From assembly GCA_964342485.1 (NCBI GenBank), contig CAYFFO010000006.1, positions 1 to 64,000 of the forward strand: a DNA stretch of 64,000 nucleotides. The letters are read 5' to 3'. The notes under the pieces were generated by a model. That model made no database searches and was not told the DNA's origin. It worked only from the letters and a program-made list of their open reading frames with translations. This document shows positions 17,367 through 25,403 of the stretch, one piece after another (the first letter of the stretch is position 1; every line of letters starts with the position of its first letter). The DNA is from CAYFFO01 sp964342485. Its GTDB lineage: Bacteria; Chloroflexota; Dehalococcoidia; Lucifugimonadales; CAJWER01. The position numbers and the translations under genes were made by a program.

Positions 17367-17798
17367 TCAAACACTTAATCGAGTCAATAATGGGATAAAT
17401 AGACCGTATACTAATACAAATACTATATTGAAATAGATAACTATTATCGGTAGGGTTCGACTAATTAGCTTAATTATAAAGGTAAAGGTGGTTGCAAGGA
17501 TTATTAGGGTTATCATGAATATAGTGTCAGATACAATTAAGCTTGGTTTTGTTAATAAAGAAAAGACTATCAGATGAAAAATTCCTAGCAATACCCCTAC
17601 TAGTATAAATACGGGATATGCAATAACCATTAGGCCTAGAGTAATATAAATTGGACTTATTCTATTTAGGATTCTATTCAGTGTATGAGATCGCGACTTA
17701 ACAAGAGAAAAGAGATATAGTGAGCCAAATACCATACTTAACGAGGACATGATTAAGCCACTGAATATACCTGCGATAACATTATTCATCAAATCCAT
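17367..17798 (-). CDS. Small integral membrane protein, unknown function
   Basis: I do not recognise this 143-residue protein. It is very hydrophobic, with about four likely transmembrane segments (near residues 7-32, 50-78, 88-112 and 116-138) and a basic loop with several Arg/Lys after the first. No catalytic motif is visible. It overlaps the 3' end of ispE by 10 bases, which suggests translation from the same transcript. Codon use looks like its neighbours, so I believe it is a real gene. Confidence 0.6.
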   Translation of the reverse strand: MDLMNNVIAGIFSGLIMSSLSMVFGSLYLFSLVKSRSHTLNRILNRISPIYITLGLMVIAYPVFILVGVLLGIFHLIVFSLLTKPSLIVSDTIFMITLIILATTFTFIIKLISRTLPIIVIYFNIVFVLVYGLFIPLLTRLSV

Positions 17799-18643
17799 TC
17801 CGGAATACTAGGTTCAACCAGATATGTCGAGCATCCGTATTTAGTTCTTATTGATTTTGCAATTAAAGAGGCTTGGTTTTTACTATCAATAGTGGCATAT
17901 AAAGATGGTCCACTTCCAGCAAGATGTATGGTTTTTATTCCCTGTTCTAAAAACATATCCCAGTATCTACTCAACTGTGGGTAGGCTTTTCCGATCAGGC
18001 TGTCAAAGCCGTTGAACATAAGTTCTGGAGATAGCGTTGATTTGGAATTGATTTTTTGTTCCATTTTTTTGGTAATTATCCCATCTGTAATTTGTTCATC
18101 ATTTATTAGGGAATACATAGTGGAAGTTTTATCCTTTAGGTGGATATTTGGAAACAATATTATTATTGAGTTTAGTTTTGGCGCAGGGAGTGGTTGAACA
18201 ATTGTACCTCTACCAGAAGCTATACCTGTTCCTCCATGGATAAAAAACGGTATATCTGATCCAATCTTTGAACCGAGTTCAGATAGTTCGTTCTGATCCA
18301 GTTTTAAATTCCAGAGTTTGTTTAACCCTATTAACACAGCAGCAGCATTACTGCTGCCACCTCCTAATCCAGAAGATACAGGTATATTTTTGTAAATATT
18401 TATTTTTGCTCCAAGATTTGAATCCGTTTTGTTTGAAAGAATTTTAGCGGCTTGTAAGGCAAGGTTATCTTTGATAGGTATGTCACAATTTAATTCGATC
18501 TTATTTGCCGGTATAAGATTGACAGTGTCATAAAGGCTGACAGTTTGCATAATGCTACTTATTTCCTGATATCCGTCTGGTCTACACCCTAGTAATTCTA
18601 GAGTGAGATTTATTTTTGCATATGCTTTTATTGATAGATTCAT
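17789..18643 (-). CDS. ispE: 4-diphosphocytidyl-2-C-methyl-D-erythritol kinase
   Basis: IspE phosphorylates CDP-methylerythritol in the non-mevalonate isoprenoid pathway. The 284-residue GHMP kinase has the N-terminal AYAKINLTLELLGCRPDGYQEI motif, the ATP-binding PVSSGLGGGSSNAAAVLIGLN loop near residues 88-107, and the late HLAGSGPSLYA motif. Its ATG overlaps the rsmA stop by four bases. The isoprenoids could feed the UbiA prenyl transfer encoded further along the window. Confidence 0.95.
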   Translation of the reverse strand: MNLSIKAYAKINLTLELLGCRPDGYQEISSIMQTVSLYDTVNLIPANKIELNCDIPIKDNLALQAAKILSNKTDSNLGAKINIYKNIPVSSGLGGGSSNAAAVLIGLNKLWNLKLDQNELSELGSKIGSDIPFFIHGGTGIASGRGTIVQPLPAPKLNSIIILFPNIHLKDKTSTMYSLINDEQITDGIITKKMEQKINSKSTLSPELMFNGFDSLIGKAYPQLSRYWDMFLEQGIKTIHLAGSGPSLYATIDSKNQASLIAKSIRTKYGCSTYLVEPSIPEWI

Positions 18644-19521
18644 TGCTTTTTCGATTTTGTATTGTTGTTTTTCTTAAACACATCTTCAACGCTTTCGTTA
18701 TCAAATAGACCAAATAGATTGATACATGCATCGTGTAGTCGTATCCATTCAGGGATAGTTAGATTCTGTGGTCTTGTCGCTTGGTCTATGCATGCTTCAT
18801 CAAGCAATCTTGATACTTTATCAGGTTTTATTCCAAGACCATTAGAGAGGGAGTTTCGTATTTTTTTTCTTGGTGTACTAAAGCCTGCTTTTAATATAGT
18901 AAAGAAGCCATGTCTAGATTCATTATCTATCAGGGGAGTGGAGTGTAAATCAATACGTAAAACGGTCGACCATACTTTAGGGGAAGGTTTAAATGAACGT
19001 GGAGAAACATGACAAATTATTTTTGGTTGACCGTATACTTGAGTTGCAATTGATAGTATCCCCATTTTGCCTGGTTGTGCAACGATTGTTTGTGCTACTT
19101 CCCTTTGTATCATGACTACAATTAGTTCTGGCTTAAAACTATTTTCAAGAAACTGTCTAAGTATGTATGTGGCTGCATAATAGGGCAAGTTTGCTACAAG
19201 TTTATATTTTATAGGGTTTATTAAAAGAGTGTTGATTTGGAGATCTCTGGCATCTGCGGGAATAATGTCTACAACAGAACTTTGATCGAAGGTTTCTCTA
19301 AGAAAAGATACGAGATTCGAATCTATTTCTACAGCTAGCACTTTTTCTACATATTGACATAGGGCTTTCGTTAGGAATCCACGGCCCGGACCAATCTCTA
19401 TAACCTTGTCAGTATCTTTAAGATCAGCTGCTGAAATAATGCGATTTCTAACTCCTCGGTCGATAAGGAAGTGTTGACCCAGTTTTTTTTGCATACGGTC
19501 ATTTTTTGTAAATTTAGTCAC
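18640..19521 (-). CDS. rsmA: 16S rRNA (adenine1518-N6/adenine1519-N6)-dimethyltransferase
   Basis: RsmA (KsgA) dimethylates two adjacent adenines near the 3' end of 16S rRNA late in 30S assembly. The 293-residue product has KKLGQHFLID, the SAM-binding VIEIGPGRGFLTKAL, an acidic VLAVEID strand, the catalytic NLPYYAATYIL motif and the SFKPSPKV signature. The chosen ATG gives a short lead before the conserved KKLGQHFL. It is followed directly by ispE, a pairing seen in many bacteria. Confidence 0.96.
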   Translation of the reverse strand: MTKFTKNDRMQKKLGQHFLIDRGVRNRIISAADLKDTDKVIEIGPGRGFLTKALCQYVEKVLAVEIDSNLVSFLRETFDQSSVVDIIPADARDLQINTLLINPIKYKLVANLPYYAATYILRQFLENSFKPELIVVMIQREVAQTIVAQPGKMGILSIATQVYGQPKIICHVSPRSFKPSPKVWSTVLRIDLHSTPLIDNESRHGFFTILKAGFSTPRKKIRNSLSNGLGIKPDKVSRLLDEACIDQATRPQNLTIPEWIRLHDACINLFGLFDNESVEDVFKKNNNTKSKKQ

Positions 19522-19642
19522 TAAAGATTAGGTTATTTACCAATTCTTGGGTTGTTAAATTTGAGGATAATACGAAAATCATTGGTACGAACTGATCGTG
19601 CACCTCCGTTTCGATCTCCTCAAATAACTTACCATTTATGAA

Positions 19643-19861
19643 TGGCTCAAGCTAGGTTAGTCTACGGCACACAAGAAGAATTGCTTACCGCTGCTTCCTT
19701 CCGGATCTGACGGGGTTCACAGGTTCTTGTTGCGTAGGACCCGGCTCTCAACACCATTTTCCAAACGCAGAGGTTTTTAAGGTGGACCTCGGGGAGGAAT
19801 TCTGCCTCGCTTGAGCGGATTGCGAGTTACAAGGCGCCGCTAATTCCCCGCTTAGCACGAC
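19643..19861 (-). ncRNA. ffs: Signal recognition particle RNA, bacterial large type
   Basis: The reverse strand carries the diagnostic SRP helix 8: GTCAGATCCGGAAGGAAGCA with the GGAA tetraloop and the internal-loop GCAGC, about 19685-19715. At its 5' side is the Alu-domain sequence CGTGCTAAGCGGGGAATTAG with GGCGCC, as in Thermus, Bacillus and other large-type bacterial SRP RNAs. The RNA pairs with Ffh to target membrane proteins to SecY. Ends are approximate to about 10 bases. It is transcribed towards rsmA. Confidence 0.93.
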
Positions 19862-20113
19862 CATCTTAATAGTAGTTTAGGTTATATAGACTGTCAATGA
19901 AGTTTAAACGTCATGATAGTTTAGTTGTATACGATTCGTAATATGTTACTATCAGGAAAAATTAACAATTTGATTCTTTCGCCACCCTAACTTTGGAGCC
20001 TTTGGTATAAGTTTTCGATTTTATGTTAGAGATCCTGTTTATTTGCTGAAGATAATTAACGTAACTATTTATGGAAACTAGGAAGAGAATCACAATAACA
20101 GAGTCTCTATTGG

Positions 20114-20473
20114 TTAGCTTTGCCGAGATATTGTTACACTTGCGTAATCTAGCAAGGAGTGTGCTATTGGGACATTTGGTTTTTTAACACTTACTTGAAC
20201 AGAATCAACATCGTAAAGTGTAAGGATATGTTCAGAGATTACTGCAGCAAGTTTTTCAAGTAAGTTGTATTTACCAGTTTCTATAATGGTTTTAATTTCC
20301 CAAAACAGGTCAGAATAATTGATAGTGTCAGATATATTATCTGATTTGGACGGGCGAATTAGATCGAGATATATGGTCAGGTCTACTATGAATTTCTGAC
20401 CAAATTTGCGTTCTATAGGATCTATGCCGTGATATCCATAAAATTCCATCCCTTTGAGTTCAATATTATCCAA
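20114..20473 (-). CDS. folB: Dihydroneopterin aldolase
   Basis: FolB splits 7,8-dihydroneopterin in folate synthesis. The 119-residue protein has the family pattern: I-LKGMEFYGYHGIDPIERKFGQKFIVDLTI, the SDNISDTINYSDL segment, an NLLEKLAAVISEHIL helix and the C-terminal VSVKKPNVPI with its catalytic-site Lys. Length is normal. It starts six bases after the lyase gene upstream on this strand, so they are probably one transcript. Confidence 0.93.
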   Translation of the reverse strand: MDNIELKGMEFYGYHGIDPIERKFGQKFIVDLTIYLDLIRPSKSDNISDTINYSDLFWEIKTIIETGKYNLLEKLAAVISEHILTLYDVDSVQVSVKKPNVPIAHSLLDYASVTISRQS

Positions 20474-20479
20474 CTATAA

Positions 20480-21358
20480 TTACTCCAATGATGGGTTTGT
20501 TGTTTTCGCTGTTTCAAGTATTTGTCGGGCTTTTTTGACAATTGGAGCGTCCACCATCTTACCGTCGAGCCCAAAAGCACCAATTCCAAGAGTTTCAGAC
20601 CTTTCCATCTGTTCTAAAATGCGGGTTGCCCAAATTATTTGTTCTGTTGTTATGCCAAAAACCTCGTGTATAGTATCAATTTGAGACGGGTGTATCGCAA
20701 ATTTGCCAGTAAATCCAATAGCTTTTGAGATCTCACAGTCTTTTTTGAGTCCATTTTTATTTTGAAAATGGATATAAGGAGTATCTAGAGTTAATAATTT
20801 GGCAGCATGGCTGCTAATGGAAACTTGGTTTCTGGCATACCATATTTCTTTACTCTCAACTGTTCTTTCAATTTCCATTTCATGACTATAATCTTCTGCT
20901 CCAAAAGCTACTGCTACAATCCTTGGAGAGGACATACAAATCTCATAGGCATTTATAATTGCTTTAGGACTTTCAATCCAAGGGATTAATTGGATCATGT
21001 TTTCGGTTATGCCTTGTTTTTTTTCGATCCTATCGATAATTGATGAAATTAACAATACGTCTTTCGATGATTCAACCTTACCTATTGAAATACCAGATAT
21101 ACCAGGTGATATTACCGCTTCTAAATCTGGTTCAATTAATGACGATTCGATAGAATTCACACGTGGGAACACCTGTTTATTTGCTTTAATCAGCTTAGGT
21201 ATTAATGATGACAAAATTTCTCTTGCAACCGATTTTTCTTTTTGAGGAACAGAATCTTCTAAATCAGGGATAATAGCATCTGGGTTCAAGCCAAATGACT
21301 TTTCTAACATACGGGTGTTATTTCCAGGCACGAATAAAAGGCTGCGTAATTGACTCAT
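20480..21358 (-). CDS. CitE/HpcH-family CoA ester lyase (malyl-CoA or citramalyl-CoA lyase-like)
   Basis: A 292-residue TIM-barrel protein of the CitE superfamily, with the N-terminal LRSLLFVPGNNTRMLEKS, the metal-site PDLEDSVPQKEK and the central IPWIESPKAIINAYEI and GAEDYSHEME motifs. A late KFAIHPSQID follows. Members cleave short CoA thioesters such as (S)-citramalyl-CoA or malyl-CoA. No other citrate-lyase subunit lies nearby, so it is not a citrate lyase beta subunit in the strict sense. The substrate cannot be told from the sequence. The lead gene of a two-gene unit with folB. Confidence 0.85.
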   Translation of the reverse strand: MSQLRSLLFVPGNNTRMLEKSFGLNPDAIIPDLEDSVPQKEKSVAREILSSLIPKLIKANKQVFPRVNSIESSLIEPDLEAVISPGISGISIGKVESSKDVLLISSIIDRIEKKQGITENMIQLIPWIESPKAIINAYEICMSSPRIVAVAFGAEDYSHEMEIERTVESKEIWYARNQVSISSHAAKLLTLDTPYIHFQNKNGLKKDCEISKAIGFTGKFAIHPSQIDTIHEVFGITTEQIIWATRILEQMERSETLGIGAFGLDGKMVDAPIVKKARQILETAKTTNPSLE

Positions 21359-21422
21359 GTTAATACTCTAACTGTCATTAGATTGTTTGCATTAACATTT
21401 TATCAAATGAAATTGAAACTGT

Positions 21423-21451
21423 TTGATACACTTGTAAAAACAGTTTATAAA
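21423..21451 (+). promoter_or_regulatory. Candidate sigma-70-type promoter of cofE
   Basis: TTGATA at 21423-21428 and TATAAA at 21446-21451 are separated by 17 bases. This places the transcription start about 23 bases before the cofE ATG. The region is the divergent gap between the CitE-like gene and cofE. Prediction from spacing and consensus only. Confidence 0.5.
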
Positions 21452-21480
21452 GTTATGAAACATTTGGCTAAATTTATAAG

Positions 21481-22245
21481 ATGAAGCACCTGCGGTTAGA
21501 AGTAATAGGAATAGATGGTCTTCCAGAAATAGAGACAGGGTTTTGTATAGGAGAGTTGATTGTTGTAGCTTGTATCGAACAGGGGACTCCTATTATTGGA
21601 GGTGATATCCTGATTGTGACCCAGAAAATTGTTTCAAAAGCAGAGGGTCAATTAGTAGATTTAAACGAAATCAATCCTTCATATTTTGCTGAACGCTTTT
21701 CTGCTGCGTCTAATAGAGATCCGAGATTAGTTGAACTTGTACTTAGGGAAAGTCGCAATGTGATAAGAGCTGATATAAATAGAGGCATTTTAATTACTGA
21801 GACAAAGCACGGGTTTATATGTGCCAATGCAGGAATAGACTCTTCGAATATTATTGGAGATAATATCGTTTCTTTACTGCCAGATGATCCTGATAAATCT
21901 GCAAGGTTAATTAGATCAGATGTAAAAAAGGCTTGTGGAGTAGATGTTCCAGTTATTATTACGGATACTTTTGGGAGACCATGGAGAGAAGGACACATTA
22001 ATTTTGCCATTGGTTTATCAGGAATAGATCCATTTAGGGATCACAGAGGTTTACCAGATGCGACTGGGAGGATTATGAGTGTAACTAGAATAGCGGAAGC
22101 TGATGAAATAGCTGCAGCTAGCGAGTTAGTTATGTCTAAGTCAATCGGAGTTCCCGCAGCAGTAGTTCGCGGACATATTTATTCTAGAAGCAACGAAGGA
22201 TCTGGTCAGCTATTGAGAGACAAAACTAACGATTTGTTCAGATAG
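21481..22245 (+). CDS. cofE: Coenzyme F420-0:L-glutamate ligase
   Basis: CofE adds glutamate to F420-0 using GTP, giving the polyglutamate tail of the deazaflavin cofactor F420. The 254-residue product has IVTQKIVSKAEGQLVDL, NAGIDSSN, the VIITDTFGRPWREGHINFAIG block and the C-terminal GVPAAVVRG. There is no nitroreductase-like second domain, so it is the short archaeal-type form. It stands alone here, so the other F420 genes must lie elsewhere. Its presence implies F420-dependent oxidoreductases. Confidence 0.93.
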   Translation: MKHLRLEVIGIDGLPEIETGFCIGELIVVACIEQGTPIIGGDILIVTQKIVSKAEGQLVDLNEINPSYFAERFSAASNRDPRLVELVLRESRNVIRADINRGILITETKHGFICANAGIDSSNIIGDNIVSLLPDDPDKSARLIRSDVKKACGVDVPVIITDTFGRPWREGHINFAIGLSGIDPFRDHRGLPDATGRIMSVTRIAEADEIAAASELVMSKSIGVPAAVVRGHIYSRSNEGSGQLLRDKTNDLFR

Positions 22246-22283
22246 TGATCAGCTCTTGTTAAATTACAACTGTAACAACTTTA

Positions 22284-22535
22284 CTAAGCATCGTTGTCTT
22301 CGATGACAGCATTACTAGTGCGTGATTTTAGGTTTAGTTGCTCCACAGGCACGTCGTATCCCCAAGCCGACCCTTCAATGTAATTAGGGAAGTCTTTTGT
22401 TGCATCACAATCTAGGCATGTTCCCATGCTAGATGGTCCATTAGGTGATTCTATCAACCACTTGTGTTGACATGTTGAATCCTCTACCATATCAATTTCA
22501 GATAAATTAACAGTAGATGTATCAGTTGTTGCCAT
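22284..22535 (-). CDS. Small C-x-H...CxxC zinc-finger-like protein, unknown function
   Basis: An 83-residue protein whose core is CQHKWLIESPNGPSSMGTC-DCDATKDFPNY. Residues C22, H24, C40 and C43 look like zinc ligands. Small proteins with a C-x-H-x-W...ESPNG...CxxC core are, as I recall, frequent in Chloroflexota, usually unannotated. The acidic tails on either side are low in structure. Followed on the same strand by no close gene; the next, at 22651-22863, lies upstream and also looks zinc-binding. Function unknown. Confidence 0.72.
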   Translation of the reverse strand: MATTDTSTVNLSEIDMVEDSTCQHKWLIESPNGPSSMGTCLDCDATKDFPNYIEGSAWGYDVPVEQLNLKSRTSNAVIEDNDA

Positions 22536-22650
22536 ATTTATTCACCTTCCTCGCATTTAACATATTGCAAAAAATTTGTGCAATATCGTCATTTTTTAAC
22601 ATTACAGTTTCTTATTTATATATTTTCAAAACAAGTTAAGTAAGATTGGT

Positions 22651-22863
22651 TCAAGCGGCTGGCTGTTTTGCTTTGTGCTTTTTGGGCCTACCTGGCTTGT
22701 GATGTCCCGGAGAGATAGAGAACGTTGCTCTTTCTGGTTCAAAGTTTATAACGTGTCCACACTGGAAGCATTGAATATATTCTCCGTACATGTCCCTTCC
22801 TCGTGCCATGTCGCCCTTACATCTAGGGCAAGCTTTAAATTCAACCATAATAAAATTTACCAC
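22651..22863 (-). CDS. Small zinc-ribbon protein with AT-hook-like tail
   Basis: A 70-residue protein with a compact zinc ribbon (ACPRCKGDMARGRDMYGEYIQCFQCG) and a basic C-terminus PGRPKKHKAKQP containing the GRP core of an AT-hook. The tail suggests DNA contact, but that is inference. An internal ATG six codons in (MVEFKACPRC) is a possible alternative start. Together with the neighbouring C-x-H protein it makes a pair of tiny metal-binding proteins between cofE and a decayed region. Confidence 0.7.
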   Translation of the reverse strand: MVNFIMVEFKACPRCKGDMARGRDMYGEYIQCFQCGHVINFEPERATFSISPGHHKPGRPKKHKAKQPAA

Positions 22864-23278
22864 CTTGCATTAAAAATTCTAATCTCAAAATCCACCGGCA
22901 GCAATTATTGCAAATATGACGAAATTCGTCAAGTTATGTAAATAGCATTAATTACCTATTTTAAATGAAAGAACACAAAATTATAGATATAGAGAATGTA
23001 TTGAGATAGACAGGCAATAAATCTAACTTAAAAGGCAAAACGATGATGAAATAATTACGAATAACGTAAGTTCAATATTTTTAGACGCGAAAAACCCAAT
23101 TTGAGGCAATGAATTCCTAGGAATATATCAGGATGGATAAATATATATAGAAGATTAGACGTATAGAAAATTTTAAAAAACAACGAGATTCGAAATGTAT
23201 ACTTGGATTTAATTCGGCGATATAGAAGTCAGCTTTGAGTAGTAAATCGATTAATAGGCTTGCCGGTCTGATTTCGTT
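22864..23278. other. AT-rich non-coding stretch
   Basis: About 415 bases without a credible reading frame on either strand. Stops are frequent in all frames and I see no protein family remnant. A perfect 12-base palindrome (ATTCCTAGGAAT) lies at 23113-23124. The stretch joins a decayed gene at 23279-23535, so it may be older debris from the same locus. Confidence 0.6.
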
Positions 23279-23535
23279 TTAGATGTTATCAGCGAGAGGT
23301 CCGTAGAATAAAGATAAAGAATTTTCTGGATGCCAATATGCAATTAAATCTTTATCTGTGTTTTCAGTTGGTCTGGAAAAATTTGAAGATAAAAAGGGTA
23401 TTGTGAAATAAACTTCTGTTCCCCGCTTTTGTGCTTGTAATTATATAGGTAATAACTCCCAAAGTGTTTTAGATGCTTCAGATTCCTTTAAGCTAGCGAG
23501 TAGTTAAATTGACCTGATTTGTTAATTATTTTCAT
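23279..23535 (-). pseudogene. Decayed cyclophilin-like fold protein (TM1367/DUF369-like)
   Basis: Read in pieces, the reverse strand gives MKIINKSGQFNYSLA, then after a one-base frame change SLKESEASKTLWELLPI. A TAA (23441-23443) follows, then LQAQKRGTEVYFTIPFLSSN and, later, IAYWHPENSLSLFYGPLADN. This order (short beta start, A-K-x-LWELLPI, G-x-E-VYF-IP, D-AYW-P...L-LF-GP) is that of the small cyclophilin-like proteins typified by TM1367. The premature stop, the frame change and the early TAA at 23279-23281, which removes about 30 expected residues, indicate a pseudogene. A sequencing error could explain one lesion but not all. Confidence 0.65.
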
Positions 23536-23785
23536 TTGTTAGCAAAAAAATATTAATAGGAATTGAACAATTATAGATCATTGAGCTCATTAGTAGACAC
23601 GAAATCAGGATTGCTGCAATTCTTGATTCGACTAAATGTAGTTACATGTATATCATTGGTTATCGAATAACTGAATATGTAGATTTCAAGAACAATGGCT
23701 CGATAGTTTCCTTGTTTTTTTACCTGAAAATATTGTTTGATATATGGATAATACAAGATGGGAATGCTTAAGAGGGTAATGAATA

Positions 23786-25288
23786 GTGACTAGCAACAAT
23801 TATATTGTTGCCCTTGATCAGGGTACTACTAGCACAACTGCACTCTTAATCGATCAAATGGGCTCGGTGATATGGAAAACTAGTCAAGAAATCACAACTA
23901 TTTATCCAAGACTTGGCTGGGTAGAACAAGATCCTCAAGAGATATTTCTTTCTTGTTTGAATGTAATACATGAATTGATCGATGAGACTGAAATTTCCAC
24001 AGGCCAAATTTCTGCTATCGGGATCACAAATCAAAGAGAAACCACGCTCGTTTGGGATAGAGAAACAGGGGAACCAGTTTATAACGCGATTGTTTGGCAG
24101 TGTCGGCGATCCACAATGTTATGTGAGGTCATTAAAAGTCAGGGTGTTGAATCTGATATTTTAAGAAAGACAGGTTTAACTCTTGACCCTTATTTCTCAT
24201 CGACCAAGTTGAGGTGGATAATAGATAATATACCAAACGGTCAGGCAAGAGCCGAAAATGGAGAAATAATTTTCGGAACTGTTGACTCTTGGATACTTTG
24301 GAATCTTACTGGTGAGGTCGTACATGCAACGGATACCACCAATGCTTCTCGTACGATGCTTTACAATATTGATAACCTAGAATGGGACAAAGACTTGTTA
24401 AATTTGTTTGACATCCCTCCATGTATTTTACCTACTGTACATTCCTCTAACTCCATATTTGGTCATACTTTGGCGGAGTTGTTTAGGGGCAAAGAAATTC
24501 CAGTATCGGCTATGGCGGGAGATCAGAATTCAGCTCTTTTTGGGCAGGGTTGCTTTAATCCTGGGATGATTAAAAATACCTATGGTACAGGGTGCTTTGT
24601 ATTGGCCAATTCGGGGGGAGAAAGAATTAATAGTAAATCAGGATTAATCTCAACGATTTCGTGGCAAATTGATAAAAACGTCACTTATGGGCTTGAAGGA
24701 AGTATTTTTTCTTCTGGTTCAACGATCCAGTGGCTTAAGGATGGACTTGGCATAATTAATTCTGTAAATGAAATAGATTCCTTAGCAGAGTCAGTTGAAG
24801 ATAATGGGGGTGTTTATTTTGTTCCATCTTTCACGGGACTCGGGGCTCCAAATTGGGATCCGAATGCAAGAGGCACAATAGTTGGTCTCACACTCGGTTC
24901 AAATAGTGGCCATATAGCTCGGGCATCCTTGGAGGCAACAGCTTTCCAAACAAGACAAGTTGTGGAATCCATTTCTAAAGATCTCGGATTTATGCCTAAA
25001 GTGTTAAGAGTAGACGGAGGTGGTACAGCTAGTAGTCTAATGATGCAATTCCAAGCAGATATCTTGGGTATACCGATTGAAACTAGCAGTATTAAGGATA
25101 CAACAGCTCTTGGTATAGGGTATATAGCTGGCCTATCTGTGGGTTTTTGGAAAGATATGAATGAAATTGCTAGTTTGTGGATGAATGAACGAATGTTTAT
25201 TCCTAGTATGTCTGATACCCGGCGTGAAAATTTATATAATGAATGGTTTCGTGCAATTGATAGATCTAAGAACTGGGTAGAACCTTAA
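23786..25288 (+). CDS. glpK: Glycerol kinase
   Basis: GlpK phosphorylates glycerol to sn-glycerol 3-phosphate, feeding lipid synthesis and glycolysis. The 500-residue FGGY kinase starts with YIVALDQGTTSTTALLID, then has ITNQRETTLVWDRETGEPVYNAIVWQCRR, GTVDSWILWNLTG, the catalytic-Asp motif AGDQNSALFGQGCF and the C-terminal VDGGGTASSLMMQFQADIL. GTG start at 23786 after AGAGGG. No glpF or glpD is adjacent; the gene stands alone between a pseudogene region and a TPR lipoprotein. Confidence 0.95.
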   Translation: MTSNNYIVALDQGTTSTTALLIDQMGSVIWKTSQEITTIYPRLGWVEQDPQEIFLSCLNVIHELIDETEISTGQISAIGITNQRETTLVWDRETGEPVYNAIVWQCRRSTMLCEVIKSQGVESDILRKTGLTLDPYFSSTKLRWIIDNIPNGQARAENGEIIFGTVDSWILWNLTGEVVHATDTTNASRTMLYNIDNLEWDKDLLNLFDIPPCILPTVHSSNSIFGHTLAELFRGKEIPVSAMAGDQNSALFGQGCFNPGMIKNTYGTGCFVLANSGGERINSKSGLISTISWQIDKNVTYGLEGSIFSSGSTIQWLKDGLGIINSVNEIDSLAESVEDNGGVYFVPSFTGLGAPNWDPNARGTIVGLTLGSNSGHIARASLEATAFQTRQVVESISKDLGFMPKVLRVDGGGTASSLMMQFQADILGIPIETSSIKDTTALGIGYIAGLSVGFWKDMNEIASLWMNERMFIPSMSDTRRENLYNEWFRAIDRSKNWVEP

Positions 25289-25403
25289 AATTTTATAGAT
25301 GTTATTGATATTAGATTTTTTGATATAATTTGACATCGCTTCGTATTTATCGACAATAAGCTCAAATGTAATCGTTTGGATTAAGTTAGATTGTGACTTT
25401 TTA

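Noticed and set aside
20480..21358. Citrate lyase beta subunit
   Set aside because: The gene belongs to the CitE superfamily, but no alpha, gamma or ligase genes are near, and the neighbour is folB. A stand-alone CoA-ester lyase is more likely.
23113..23124. Perfect palindrome ATTCCTAGGAAT as an operator
   Set aside because: A 12-base palindrome is expected occasionally in a window of this size, and there is no gene with a promoter beside it.
23571..23756. Reverse-strand 61-codon frame before glpK
   Set aside because: No family resemblance, no ribosome-binding site, and it lies in the AT-rich spacer where such frames occur by chance.
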